A stretch of DNA of 64,000 nt. Source: Zeugodacus cucurbitae. Taxonomy: Eukaryota > Arthropoda > Insecta > Diptera > Tephritidae. The translations under genes were made by a program, and so were the position numbers. The notes beneath the pieces were generated by a model that saw nothing but the letters and a program-made list of their open reading frames with translations, was not told the DNA's origin and made no database searches. The stretch's first letter is position 1. Each line of letters begins with the position of its first letter. The stretch is taken from positions 12,569,501 through 12,633,500 of the forward strand of contig NC_071667.1 in NCBI RefSeq assembly GCF_028554725.1. The letters are read 5' to 3'. Positions 11,001 through 23,047 of the stretch are shown piece by piece.

Positions 11001-11577
11001 TTTTCAGGTATGCCGGCGTAATACCCAGTACGTCAAAATGAACAACAACTGAAGGATAATGTCCAATTTTATTTCCTGGTTACATTTTTGTACGTTCAAG
11101 CTGCTCATGCCGCTCATGCCACAGTTTTCTAAGCGATATATGTACATACATTCATACTTACATATGTAGATTGTACTTCAACTGCCAAAACGTATTTTTT
11201 TGTATATGTAAAGAAATGTCACAGCACCAAAACAACGAAAAGCGACAACAAAATCACGTAGCGCCAGCGTTTTGTGACAGTTGCACGCGCATAACCGCTT
11301 ATTAGCGCTCCACAACCGTGCGATGGCAATGGCATTGTGTGGCGCTTCCTTTTCCGCCATGGCATCCGCCGCAGCTGGTTCATCATCGTTTCTGACATTT
11401 GACAAATGACCTGCTTATTCAATGATTTCCGTCCAGCTATAGTACACAAGAACAAGCTTAAGTACACAAACACTCGATTGCAAGTAAGGTATTCCGAAAA
11501 TCACATGGAAAATATGAAACTGAAAGTTTTACATAATTTCAGAAAATGTTTTTAAATTAATAGTGTATAAGTGAGTC
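8035..11577. other. AT-rich non-coding interval; one perfect 18-bp palindrome
   Basis: No gene is recognised. A perfect palindrome CATCGATTGCAATCGATG sits at 8683-8700. The stretch 9270-9760 has broken short frames that vaguely suggest an old transposase, but no motif can be named. GTT-rich DNA occurs near 10255-10285. A GC-richer patch at 11220-11400 has short reverse-strand frames without recognisable domains. Confidence 0.45.
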
Positions 11578-12907
11578 CAGTGGCGAACGCAGGAAAAAAA
11601 TATGGGGGGGGGAGGTGGTTTTAGGTAAAAAGACAATGTTTCATTATTTTATTCACAAATTGAAGTCTAATCTTCTTTTATTTTGGGTCATAACATTTAA
11701 AATCTCTTCCTCCGTCACGTCTATATCTCTATGGATATTCAAGAGAGCCATTCCATTCAGGCGTGCTTCTCCAGTTTTATTTCTTAAATATGTTTTAAGC
11801 CTGCGAAGTGAGGAAAACGAGCGTTCACTTGAAGCGACAGATGTAGGGATTGTTGCTCCAATCTTTAAAAAACGATGCACTGTTTTGAAAATTTTTGCAT
11901 CGCAACAATTCAACGCGTCTAAAAAAGTTTTGGATCTCTTTGTTTGATATAATCAGTTCCTGAAAATATATTCAAAATTATAATCTGAAGAAAAGATTTT
12001 TAACCTTTTCCACATTCTAAATTCAGCAACAAAATCATCGGGATCTTCTACATCAGCGGACCATTGCTTTTCTAAAACACAAACAGTCTCCTGCATCTCA
12101 ATAACGTCAAGATTTATGCATTTATTTGGCAAAATGTTTTCAATTTTGGAAAGCAGCTCTCGATGTTTTAAAAATCGTTCATTGATTTGGACCAAAAAAT
12201 GATCTAAAAACGGTATATAAATTGATCTGCGGTAATATTCTTCCGGCTCGCCTTCATAATTGTCGCGATTAGTTTGCCGTTTCGCCAAACGCGGACTTTT
12301 GATTTCTAAATCTAATTCTGCGGCTATTGTTTTAACTGATTCAAACATTTGTTTAAACGATTGTTCAATTTTGAAAAACAAATAATAAGTAAAGTTGTGT
12401 ATCTAATTCAGACCAGTTTTTTCTGGTTGTTTTTATTAAAAATATAGACATTTTAGTTAAGACACTCAAGTATTTTTTTGCAAATAGCTTAATTTTTTTT
12501 AATTTAAATTTATTTCATGGATCGAAAACTGAAAGTCATAATAAATGAGTTTTCAAAAGAAGGCCATTTTCGGCTCACAATTCCCCTTAAATCTAAAAAG
12601 ATCCAGATCAGCAGCCACAGAGTTATAAGGCAAACTCATTACTTTGAAGCAAATTAAAAAATGTCTCTGTCCAGTTTATATTTTTCTGGGTTTTTTAATT
12701 GGCCTACATTCCCGCAACTTTTTAATATTATCCAGATACAATAGGTTTGTTTTTAGTTTAACATTCTCATAGTTTAAAAAAATTAAATTCTATCAGCAGA
12801 AAGGTATCAAAATAGGCCGTTTGTGAACAAAAAAGTATAAAATCACAAAATTTAGAAAAAAAGGGGGGTTTAACACCCCAAAACCCCCCACCCTGCGTTC
12901 GCCCCTG
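11578..12907 (-). mobile_element. hAT-superfamily DNA transposon, ends and target duplication intact
   Basis: The element is bounded by inverted termini CAGTGGCGAACGCAGG (11578-11593) and CCTGCGTTCGCCCCTG (12892-12907), 15 of 16 bases matching. It is flanked by a perfect 8-bp direct duplication AGTGAGTC (11570-11577 and 12908-12915), exactly the target-site size of hAT elements. G-rich tracts follow each terminus (ggggggggg near 11605 and the C-rich counterpart near 12875-12892). Inside, on the reverse strand, is a decayed transposase C-terminus. At 1,330 bp it is shorter than autonomous hATs, which usually exceed 2.5 kb, so the N-terminal BED finger and much of the catalytic domain have been deleted. 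The perfect target duplication suggests a fairly recent insertion. Confidence 0.93.
11653..12381 (-). pseudogene. hAT transposase C-terminal region with one in-frame stop (ZMYM1-like type)
   Basis: Two open segments (11653-11913 and 11953-12381) lie in the same frame and are separated mainly by a single TGA at 11953-11955, with coding-like sequence continuing on both sides. The distal segment ends with the hAT dimerisation domain: SSERSFSSLRRLKTYLRN, then RLNGMALLNIHRDI, the 'SSERxFSxLxxIKxxLR...RLxxLxLLxIh' signature. The proximal segment has the helical, charged layout (EEYYRRSIYIPFLDHFLVQI) seen upstream of that domain in the hAT proteins often annotated as zinc finger MYM-type 1-like. The catalytic Asp region and BED zinc finger are missing. 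In active elements this C-terminal part mediates oligomerisation and completes the catalytic core. Only one clear disabling stop is seen, which agrees with a young but internally deleted copy. Confidence 0.88.
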
Positions 12908-13149
12908 AGTGAGTCTACCGTAATGTATAGAAATATTATAGTAAAATTTCCGCATCATGATTGAGATCTGTAGTAAAAAGTGAAACTGAGAAATATACCA
13001 TAAACTGTATGTACTTATACACGAACGTTAAGAAAACCGTAGGGAAGTTTTGGCAAAGCCTTTAAATTAAAGGGTATTTTGGTATAGAGTTGCCATCTAT
13101 TTGGAAAATCATTGATAAAAAAGTAATGGCAAGGCAAAGTTCGAGTGGA

Positions 13150-13949
13150 ACCGAACATTTTATTGCTTCAGCGGTTCCTTATGTATATATTATAAAATGA
13201 ATGAATCAGATGAAATTCAAAACTGAGTTTTGTGGGAAATAGTCGTGAACGAGTGGTTGTGAACCGACCCATTTTCCATTTTTTAATCTGAGTGGAGCTC
13301 TCCTCTGTCATTTCTTCTGTAAAATTTGGTATTTCTGATGTTTTCGGTTACTGAGCTAACGCACTTTTAGTAATTTTCTACCTAACCTTTGTATGGGAGG
13401 TGGGCGTGGTTATTATCGGATTTTACCTATTTTCATGGTGTGTGATGCCGTATGTAAGGTACATGACTGCAGAACGTTTGGTTTCTATAACTTTATTGGT
13501 TTGAGAGATATTCACAAAAAACTTATTTAGGGGCGGAGACACGTCCACTTTTCCAAAAATATTACATCCAGATATACCCCATCCTAGTGCGATACTTTAT
13601 GCCAAATTGTATTTTTATAGCTTTATTTATGGCTTAGTTATGACACTTTATAGGTTTTCGGTTCTCGCCATTTTGTGTGGTCCGATTTCGCACATTTCAA
13701 ATGGCAACCCTCCTACGGTCCTAAGGTACCAAGTTTCGTTAAGATATCTAAATTTTTACTCAAGTTATCCGTTGTACGGACCGACGGACAGACAGACATC
13801 CGGATTTCAACTCGTCTCGTCATCCTGATATATATAAACCTATATCTAACTCGTTCAGTTTTATGACCTACAAACAAACGTTATGTGAACACAACTATAA
13901 TACTCTCTTAGCAACTTTGTTGCTAAGCAACTTTGTTGCGAGAGTATAA
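13150..13949 (+). mobile_element. DINE-1/Helentron-like repeat, 3' two-thirds
   Basis: Begins with a degenerate 5' word (accgaacattttatt) and then jumps to the middle of the family: gaatcagatgaaattcaaaa, the 'gtgaaccgacccattttcc' block, tatgggaggtgggcgtggtta (13392-13412), 'tttatggcttagttatgacac' (13624-13644), a short gacggacagacagacatccgg tract (13781-13803), and the 3' end with hairpin at 13900-13949. The hairpin core is duplicated (agcaactttgttgct followed by aagcaactttgttgcg). Confidence 0.8.
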
Positions 13950-14599
13950 AAAGTAAAGTTCATTTGCACGTTTGAGACCTCAGATAAATGATCTGATAGA
14001 GAATTGAAAAATAAGTAATAACTACCTTAGTTTTGACATACAAGCAACCATTGTGTAAAACTAAACTGTCATACCTTTGGCAACATGTTGCTTTCGGTTA
14101 TAAAATGTAATGCCGAATTTCTTTGCAACTGTGCTGGAAATGTTTCGTTATCAATTTTTTGTCATACTCAGTTACTCTTTACTTATCTGAAATTCGGCTG
14201 CGTACGTTTACGGAAGATATATTATAGATATATGTAGGTTAGGTTAGGTTACTCTGGCAGGCTACAACGCCACACATAGACCAGTTTTGGTCCTTTGTAA
14301 AACCAGATAGAGTGCCGATAGATATATGTACATATATACATTTTTTTTGCAACACCTTTGACATTTTTATGTGCAACCGTCAATCGAATTGCCGAGAAGG
14401 AGTGGTACACTAAAAATTCTTTTATTTTATAAATTCACTATTGCCTGAACTTGAGTTTTCAAGTTGACAGCGTTGATGTTTCATTTGTGTTTACATAGTT
14501 ATAAGTTCGCTTTTATTGTTCACAAGCATTACACGGGGATGTGTGTTTTTTTTTTATAGTAGGGGGAAGCATCGAAAGCCGGAGTGCGGAACTTTAATC
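13950..14599. other. AT-rich interval with a short (TTAGG)-like run
   Basis: No gene. About three TAGGT units lie at 14235-14250, followed by 'actctggcaggctacaacgcc'. Together these look like LINE-tail sequence and not a telomeric array. Confidence 0.4.
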
Positions 14600-15535
14600 C
14601 GCTAAACCTAACCTACTCCCAACACAGGACTCTCCCACGGAACCACCGGATAAAGTATTACTTCATGGGAGTGACTAGACTTTTACGTCTCCTCTATAGC
14701 ACGGACTGACTGACGCTTCGCTAACAGCTTTCCAATTATCGGATGACTGACACATAAGTGCAGTCAAATTTTCCATCGTTAAACTCTCACCCATGGCTGT
14801 TTTCAACTTTTCCCTTATATCTATGAAGCGAGGGCAATAGAATAATACGTGCTCAGGGTCTTCTACGGACTCTGCACACACCGGACAATACGGACTAACG
14901 TCATGACGGAATTTATATAGCTAACTTCTAAAGCACCCGTGACCACTTAATATTTGGGTCAGGTGAAAATCAAGGTCCCCATGCTTTCTATATATCCACG
15001 GGTGGATGTTAGGTATCAGTCTGTGGGTCCACCGTCCTTTGGTCGAGGTTTCCCACCGTTGCTGTATGAGGCGCTGGTAATTCATGCAGTCGCGCAAATT
15101 CACTTCCCTGGATGTCTGTGGGCGGCATACTAGCTAGTACTTCGGCTGCTTCGCTAGATATAGTTCGGAAAGCACTTATTACTCTTATAGCTGTGAGTCT
15201 ATGTATGGTGTATATCGGCCTGGCATACGCTTTTATGTCTAGCGCCTGGATCCATATTGGCACCGCATACAGGATTACAGAGCTCATTGCCTTTGCAATT
15301 AACAATCTCCTACTGGAACGAACGCAGCCTCTATTTGCCATCATTCTCGATAAGGAGTTGTACACCTTGTTTGCTTTACTTGAAGTGTACGATAGGTGCT
15401 GTTTGAATTTTAGTTTGGAATCAAATATTACCCCTAGGTACGTCAGCTGTGGCTGTGAGGCAATCTCACACTCCCCTATAGTGAGGGTTATTTTTTCTTC
15501 AATTTTTCTAGTGCTAGTGCATTTGATTCGTAGGT
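14600..15535 (-). pseudogene. R1-type non-LTR retrotransposon, 3' fragment (RT thumb to zinc-knuckle C-terminus)
   Basis: The reverse strand encodes the end of an R1-clade ORF2. First come KITLTIGECEIASQPQLTYL then GVIFDSKLKFKQHLSYTSSK and ANKVYNSLSRMMANRGCVRS (about 15290-15500), the RT thumb region where 'YLGV.iD..l.F..Hl' is conserved. Next are RRLLIAKAMSSVILYAVPIW and a helical stretch ending in SSEAAEVLASMPPTDI (about 15105-15160). After a frame change, DLDFHLTQILSGHGCF (about 14925-14975) and CPVCAESVEDPEHVLFYCPRF (about 14835-14890) form the CCHC-like finger typical of R1 C-termini. The 5' side is cut at about 15535, where a GT microsatellite begins; 5' truncation is normal for target-primed insertion. 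The sequence downstream (14570-14650, 'aaacctaacctactcccaacacaggact') is probably its 3' UTR. Frame breaks make it inactive. Confidence 0.87.
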
Positions 15536-17883
15536 CGTCTAGGTGCTGTGCGGTGCGGTGTATGTGTGTGTGTGTACGTGCACATGTATATTCATGCATG
15601 CATGTGTAATTATGTGTGCACTCGAACTCGTTCATTCAAAACTGTCACTTGTGTCAAATGAAAAATGAAACACGCACGCCATACAATTACAATAATTGCC
15701 CAGCTACATTATCCCACAATACATACACAATGCAATAACAACAACTTCGAAATGTTTTTACATGCATACAAGCGTAGTATATGTGTGCTTGTTTCTGTGG
15801 CTGAGTAAAGCAGTTGTGTGCTGTTGTATGTGAGCCTTGCCATTGACATCATAGAGTTCGAGTTGTCCGGTTCTGGTACTATATAGCGTTTGTTTTTTTT
15901 AGACAAAGAGTATTTCTATCTCGGCTTAGTGGCCATATAGGACATTTCGTAGCCAATATGCAGTACTAATTTGATGGACATGTTGCCGATTCAGATTGTT
16001 GCTGTGAAGGTCGGTAAAATCATTTGTAATATAGCCGGAGTTAAAGTCGAAACATTTATCCAGCGATACTGTGAAGTTAGCTGACGAATTTGTATTCTTT
16101 TGAATAAATACAAAGGACAAATCTACACTCACTTAGAACTTAACAATCCCATATAACTTTTTTTTTGGAAAAACTTTGAAACCAAAACCTGCCGCTCCGT
16201 ATTGTTCGTAAGCTTGAACTCTGCGAGCACGGTAGAACGTTGGATGAATCGTTATATTTGGCTGATATATTTGCCTCCCTCGTTAGCCTATATAGAAGAA
16301 AAAAAACCAAAAAGATCGAGACGATCAGTTCATAAATGCTCTTCGGATCAACTAGTTAGACCCAGCCTTCCGAATGTATACAAGCGCCTACGATTATTAT
16401 CTTATTCAGTTATCTGTCAAAATTGCTGCTAAATCGCATTAAATTTAGCCAGATATATGTACATATATACGTCTGTATATGTATGTATATATCAAGCCTT
16501 GTTCTTAGACATTTCTGTTGTAACTGTTTGCGTTTTTTTATCCAAAAGCTGTAGACTTTTTGTAATAAGTACCTTAAAGACAAAAGCTCACATTCTGCTT
16601 CCCTTTTCAATTTGGTTCCCTCAACGATAATTCTTTGTCCAGAAAATGTGCTGTGTATACTCGGTGTGCTTGGCTTTGCAATCTCGCTATTGTTTTACTA
16701 CGGCACTTTTATTGTTGCTGTTGTTTTCTAACAACAATTACGTTGGTGATGCCACTTACCGATGTCCTTTACATGTGTTTACTTGACACTTTTAGCCACT
16801 TGCCATTCGCAGGCACTTGTCACTTTTGTTGACTGCCGTCCGGTCATCCGACTGAGCTACCGGCGTTGAATCCGATTCGAAACCATTGACTGCTACCATT
16901 ATTCTACATCATTCGGTTTGCTACTCACTGGCCTACGCCAGCCTGTTAGTGAGGTGCTCTGCGATGTCGGTTGAGGTGTGTGTGTGTATGGAGGGCGACC
17001 TCTCATCCCAAATACAGTCTAGACAGGATGCGATATTTTTTTGTAGTGGCTATTGTGTGAGGCGTCGCGTAGCTGGGTACATTTCAATAGTCGTCTTCAC
17101 ATTGGCAAATTCTTTTGTTTCATCACTTTTTCCTCCGACTTTCATCGCTTGTTTGCACCGAAGGTGTTAAGAGCAATGTAAGCATTTACAAGTGCCGCAG
17201 GTGGCGGCAACGGAAAGAAATCCGGGAAATTAACAAATAATTGCCGCAATGCATTTTTACTTGTATTTATCTTAAGGAAGCCTTCATATAATACACTTAA
17301 GGTTATCCTTTTCTTATGGTTATACGTAGCGATAATGGATGAAATGTTTCTGAATGATGCATTTAGAAATCTGCATTGACCGTACCATTGTTAACTCAAA
17401 ATTTGTAAGCATCTCCATATTTTGGATAATGCTAAGTTGCGAACCGCAGATGGTAGGAGAAGATTCACAGATTCTTAAAAAAATGTATATTTAAATGAGA
17501 AGCGGCTATAATAGCCATAACGGTTTGACCTTTTGCAGGATTACTATATATCGCAGAAGGTTACATTCAAATATGGTTTTTAGTTTGTAACTGAACCTAC
17601 GGTGAAAATTCATTCGGATCTATACAATAAGCTAGGTTAGGTTCTGGAATAATGGCTGTTACAAAAGTTCATATATATAGCAGCAAACAATATTGAGATG
17701 GAAGCATTAATGAAGCGTCATGAAGACAGGATTTGACAGACAGTTAAAGAGAGCAAAGCATCATTTCTGATTCATAATTTCGGATGATGACAACCATACG
17801 CGATCGTTTGCTCCCTGTTGGTCCAACGTGGACAACGGGTATAGAGTTTCTGAGACTTATATGTAATTGGCGTAGGAACCGCT
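15536..17883. other. Non-coding interval with GT microsatellite
   Basis: I see no gene. There is a (GT)n tract at about 15560-15578, scattered GT-rich DNA at 15770-15840 and 16976-16988, and AT-rich sequence elsewhere. Short frames of up to 94 codons show no domains. Confidence 0.45.
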
Positions 17884-18768
17884 TTAAGCGATTATAGCCG
17901 AATGCACCAGAGCGCGCCACTCATTCTTCCTGTTTTGCTTCTTGGCGCCAACTGAAAACACCAAGTGAAGCAATGTCACTTTCCACTTGGTGCTTCCAAC
18001 GGAGATGAGGTCGTTCTCTACCGCGGTTTCCTCCAGCGGGTACTTCATCGAACACTTTCAGAGCTGGAGTGTTTTCATCCATTCGTACAACATGACCTAG
18101 CCAGCGTAGCCGCTGTCTTTTTTTCGCTGAACTATGTCAATATCGTTGCATAAATCGTACAGCTCATCGTTCCATCGTCTGTGGTATTCGCCGTTGCCAA
18201 TGTTAAGAGGACCATAAATCTTGCGCAATACCTTTCTCTTGAAATCCCCAAGAGTCGTCTCATCGGATGTTGTCATCGTCCACTCTTCAGCGCCATACAT
18301 CAGGACGGGAATAATGAGTGACTTGTAGAGTGTGATTTAAGTTCGTCGAGAGAGGACTTTTCTTTTCAATTGCCTACTCAGTCCAAAGTAGCACCTGTTG
18401 GCAAGGGTGATTCTGCGTTGGATTTCCAGGCTGACATTGTTATTGCTGTTAACGCTAGTTCCCAAGTAGACGATAGTATCTACCACTTCATAGTTATGAC
18501 TGTCAACAGTGACGTGGGAGCCAAGACGTGAGCGCGCTGACTGTTGGTTTGATGACAGGAGATATTTCGTCTTGTCCTCATTCAGCACCAGACCCATACG
18601 CTTCATTCCTTATCCAGTCTGGAAAAAGCAGAACAAACGGCGCGGTTGTACATCATCGGCGTACCCAAGTAGCTGTACACACTTATAGAAGATTGTACCT
18701 TCTCTATTTAGCTCTGCAGCTCGTATTATTTTTTCCATCAATATATTGAAGAAGTCGCACGATAGTTA
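17884..18768 (-). pseudogene. RTE-like non-LTR retrotransposon, 3' part (RT palm to C-terminus)
   Basis: On the reverse strand, LSCDFFNILMEKIIR (about 18715-18765) and LLGYADD (about 18655-18675) place the copy at RT motif 5, where the YADD box holds two catalytic aspartates. Then follow GLVLNEDKTKYLLSS (about 18540-18595), VVDTIVYLGTSVNSNNNVSL (about 18420-18490), RRITLANRCYFGLSRQLKRK, MYGAEEWTMTTSDETTLGDF (about 18240-18300), KVLRKIYGPLNIGNGEY, GHVVRMDENT-like sequence, and the C-terminus EWRALVHSAIIA ending at the stop at 17884-17886. The order and spacing match a complete 3' half. At least two frame shifts separate the blocks, one after YADD and one before the MYGAEEW block. It is the same family as the forward-strand copy at 26.3-27.0 kb. 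The clade name RTE is a judgement from motif memory. Confidence 0.85.
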
Positions 18769-20589
18769 GTCACATATGAGACTTCTTGCATGCTTTAGGT
18801 TATCAGTTCAGATGTGACTTTATAAAGTTTTCATATGTAAAGTACAGGTTAGACAGAGTTGTTCTGATAACACAGCCACATAAAAACAAATGTGTCATGA
18901 CCGGGTGGTCTTACTATATGTGCCTTATGTTTTTGGGGTAGCTGAATCCGAATCCGAGGTCCATTTAACCCCATCAGATTTGCTTGAAACTCGTTATTCG
19001 AGGGTTTTCAGAGTCGCTGATTACAATCGCTCTAAACTCGTTTCTCGGGAATTTTCGGGATCGCTGATTACGACCTCAAAAACATACTTACAAGCGAGAG
19101 AATCACTCATTCTACATGATGTTGGTGTTAAGCGTCACAGCAACTCGGACACAATCTTCTGGTGTCGTTGAGTACACGCTGAGTGCAATGAACGCATAAC
19201 CAGCGCATAGGAAAGGCGATCAGAATGGCTAAGGCTTCAGAATGGCAAATCTCTTCTCTTACCAAGAGTTCATAGATTATCTAATCAACAGATAAGTGCA
19301 ACGACAACAGCATAGCAAGAAAATGCAAGTAGAACGCAACTGAAAAGTAATAGCTATAGAAGCAACAACAATATGCTTGACAACTATGAGGACAAGTGTG
19401 TCCAATGGCTGCTTAGCAATTTCACCTATACATACATATTTATGCGTGTGTGTGTGTGTGTGTTGGTTGGTCTATTCATTAAAGAAGTGTGTGGCAGATG
19501 ACATGTTGCAACGTCACCGACAAATCCAGTGACCGGCAGCGACCAACTCATCATCATGTTGAACGATAGCAGCTGTGAAAGCAGGAGAGACCCCAACAAA
19601 AACAACAGAAACAACAACAAGCAGCATCACAATAAAGGTAAGAATTTTGAGGAAGAAAGCAAATGTCACCGCAGGCCAACAAAAAAGTGACGGAAAAGCG
19701 AAACGGCCCGGCAGGGAAATATGTTCCAGTTGATGATAGGCAGCTCGTTAGTGGATAGTGCACAAGCGAGCGTTCACACATACACACACATACTCGTGCT
19801 CGTATAAAATGGATGCATGGCTACGTCATTCGTTAGGTTTGCGAGATGAAAACGCCTTTGGTGGTACCACACATTCAGCTAACTATCTTACTCTTCACAG
19901 TATTACAACAAACACACATGTATACGCACATATATATCACTGCGACGCTCTTCACGAAAATGTCTAACCATTGAACAGTGTTGACGGTTGCATGGATGAT
20001 TCTGTGTGTAGTTGTTGTTTTTGTTGTCGTAAAATGCTATATTCCGGCAGTCAGTTGCCGCTAGCGCGTGTCAGTCATTGCCCGAATGAGTTGAACAGCT
20101 TATTGTACTTGTTGTTATTGTTGTTTTATACAGCAGTGTATCTGATCTGAACTGTATCACACTTCATGGAATGCGTACGTGTGTGTGTGATGCTCATAAT
20201 AAGGTGAGTGCTACAATGAGGAAGCAAGTGTGGAAATTTGTGTCGTTCTCCGAAGTGTTTGGTTACCGGCTAAATAACGGCTAACAACGTACATACGCAT
20301 ATGTACACCTATAATCAGCTGGAAATTAATTTTGCAATGAGTGTGTGTTTCCTTGGCATATTTTACGTCAATGTATTAGTGATGCTGATTTAGGCCATGA
20401 TAGTCTCCAGTTATGATGAAGTTTAGTGAAGCAGATTGAATTTGGTGGTGGCCCAGCTGCAACATTTTAATGATGAGAATATACATTGGGGAACTTGTGC
20501 TATAAATTAGTTGTTTCTGAGAAACACGAGCATGCATTTCATAACTCAGTCTTTACATAAGATGTATAATTAGTATATTTAGGTTTATT
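18769..20589. other. Non-coding interval with GT and CAA repeats
   Basis: No gene is recognised. It holds a (GT)n run at about 19446-19464 and CAA-rich DNA at about 19592-19625. GTT-rich DNA occurs at 20010-20030 and 20108-20126. Confidence 0.45.
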
Positions 20590-21345
20590 GAAAGTGGACA
20601 AGAATCTTAAGTGGTTTCTATCAACCAAATATCTAGAGCAGTTAGAGTTCTCATCAAACATAATTGTTAATCGAGCTTGCTTCTTATTTTACCATAAATC
20701 TGCAATGGGTTCCAGGACATAGTGATATTCCAGGTAACTGTGAATCAGACGAACTTGCCAGATTGGGCACTACTTATCAATTAGAACCCGATAAAGAGGG
20801 AATATACATGCCTTTGGCCACTTGTAAACACCTAATCGATAAGTTTGTTATAGGGTTGGCTGAGTCTCAGTGGAAGCAATCCCTGACTTATGCAACAAGC
20901 AGACAAACGTGGCAGGAATGGAACATGGGCCGTACTTGCCGATTTTTAAAAGTAAAAAGAGACGATATAAGAACTCTGGTAAGAGTTATAACTGGACATT
21001 GTTTGATTGGGAGTCATGCCTGCAGATTGGGGACACCATACAATGATTACTCCAGAAGCTGTCAAGAAACAGAAGAAGAAGAAAGTGTACAACATCTTCT
21101 ATGCGGATGCAAAGCTTTATATAGGAAAAGAATGGCAACTATCGGTCGTGTTTTCTTCGATAATATCTCGGAAGTTGTACATATACAAATTTTTGCATTA
21201 TTTAATTTCATCAAGACCACTGAGTGGTTCAAAGAGGACATGGTGGTGTGAGGAGATTCCGGTCCCGGTGGTAACATAATGGGCCTCCTAAGGCATAGGT
21301 GCGTCGTTTGACATTCACTATACCTACCCTATATACCTAGAGTTC
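20590..21345 (+). pseudogene. I/LOA-type non-LTR retrotransposon, RNase H and C-terminal finger fragment
   Basis: The long forward frame at 20664-21251 opens within a ribonuclease H domain: NLQWVPGHSDIPGNCESDEL is the 'WvpGHsgi.GNe.AD.lA' motif near the end of RNase H, with the Asp of 'SDELA' in the place of the last catalytic Asp. Downstream come KVKRDDIRTLVRVITGHCLI and a cysteine/histidine segment (CRLGTPYNDYSRSCQ, then EESVQHLLCGCKALYRKR), the C-terminal finger of I-superfamily ORF2. The frame is intact for 195 codons to a normal-looking stop at 21249-21251. The following text (ggcctcctaaggcataggtgcgtcgtttga, 21280-21310) is typical of the 3' UTR of such elements. Upstream of 20664 (20590-20660) are broken RNase H words. 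The element is 5' truncated and cannot move by itself. Confidence 0.87.
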
Positions 21346-22704
21346 TCATACATCTCAAATTAAAAAGTACTGTTAGGGATTAATTAATGTGAAAAAGCTT
21401 TTCAATTTAAATTTACGATACAGAGGAAGCTTCAAGCTTCTGAAATCAACTGCTTCCGATAATATGTATGCTCGCAAGCAGCAAGAAAAATCCTTTCGAT
21501 CTTTCAGTCTGTCTTTGGTTGCTGACACAGATTGTGCAAAAAGTGAAAGTGAAGTCTGGTCAGAGTAGTTAAAAAAATTCAAAACCCCCTATTATCCCTA
21601 AGAATGTTTCTGGATATGGTTCTGCTTTAAGACCTGTAAATGTAATCTGCTAAGGGAATAAATATAAATTTGTCAATGTGAAATGCAAATTTAAATTTCA
21701 GTACTCTCTTTTTTCCTTCGTTCATTGACTAGATTTATCCATTTACTATCGAAACATTTTTGTTTTTTTGATTTTGAATGAATCCATCATGAGTTATGAT
21801 GTCCACCGCAAGAACTTTTTTTTGACACGTTCATAAAAAATTCAGAAAACAGCGATCTAATCTGTATGAAATGCTAAATTGTTTAAAAGTAACATGTGTA
21901 TGATTGTACATATTAAAAAAAATTATAATTATCCTTGTTTTAAGCCTCTGAAACCCACCTAACCCCTTAATACCAAATTAATACATGCGACTTGGAATTA
22001 TTCGTTGTCTAAGAATGCAATTATTCAAATTTACAAATAGGCCGACTGCTTCAATACAAATTATAGATTCTTGAGCATTTATTATTATAACTTTTTTTAT
22101 AAATAACGCACACATATACATCTGGTAATACTAGGTAGTTAGCAGCGTAATTTAGTGTGGCATATCAATGTCATTTGAGTATCGCGATGACGACGGCATA
22201 TTTCATACGAACACATTATAGCAAATTTGATTGATAGCGTAGAGTATCGATACGCGTATACATGTTTGTGACTAAGTAAAAAAATATCAGCCGTAATACT
22301 ACACTATACTTTAGTGTAGACGCCGGTTGCCAGAAAGTTAGAAGCAGAAGTTAGAAGCTCTTTTTATACGTGGTACATTTAATGATCATTTTGTATTGCT
22401 TTAAGATATTTTCCTCCCTGTGATAGCATTATTTAAACTGCCCAATATTCGCTAGTCATTTAAATTTTAAAGATTTAGCATCTGTTGATTATACCATACT
22501 TATGTCTAATATCTTTTCTCCGCTACATTTCACTTTTTAATGGGATCTTACTGGAATACATCTCAATCTCTTTTTATATCACATGACGATTTTGCTTTGT
22601 AGAAAATATACGCAAACCCACCATCTAATTATATATTTGCTGTGAAGTTGTATTTTCTAAACCACTCTAACCATTATTTCATTATAAAATTGTTTCCTCC
22701 TGTT
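21346..22704. other. AT-rich non-coding interval with a small hairpin
   Basis: No gene. CTACACTA (22299-22306) and TAGTGTAG (22312-22319) form a perfect 8-bp stem with a five-base loop. The rest is AT-rich. Confidence 0.4.
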
Positions 22705-23047
22705 TATTAGATTAGTTGAAAAAGTTTTAATTTTTAGAAAGGATTAAAAAAATTTATTCACCACAATATAAAAGTTATTCTCAAACATATCCAATTAGTT
22801 GCCCGCGACTGAATATTAGATTACTTGAAAAAGTTTTATTTCTAGAAAGGTTTAAAAAATTTATTCTCCACAATATAAAAGTTTTTCTCAAACGTCTCCA
22901 ATTAATTGGCCACTACCGTATATTAGATTAGTTGTGAAAGTTTTAATTTTTAGTAATTTTTAGAAAGGATTAAAAAAGTAATAATTCATCACATTCTATT
23001 TTTTTCTCAAACATATTCAATTACTTGTCCACTGCCGTATATTAGAT
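22705..23047 (+). repeat. Tandem repeat, three units of about 107-119 bp
   Basis: Each unit starts with TATTAGATTA and contains gttgaaaaagttttaattt, tagaaaggattaaaaa, ttcaccacaatataaaag, tctcaaacatatccaatta and a 'gcc(a/g)c(t/g)' end. Units begin at 22705, 22814 and 22921, with a fourth start at 23040 that breaks off. Point differences and small indels (for example the repeated 'tttttagtaa' in unit 3) show that the duplication is not very recent. Confidence 0.85.

Noticed and set aside
14235..14250. (TTAGG)-like run as a telomeric repeat
   Set aside because: Only about three units, and flies lack TTAGG telomeres. The same word is common in LINE tails.
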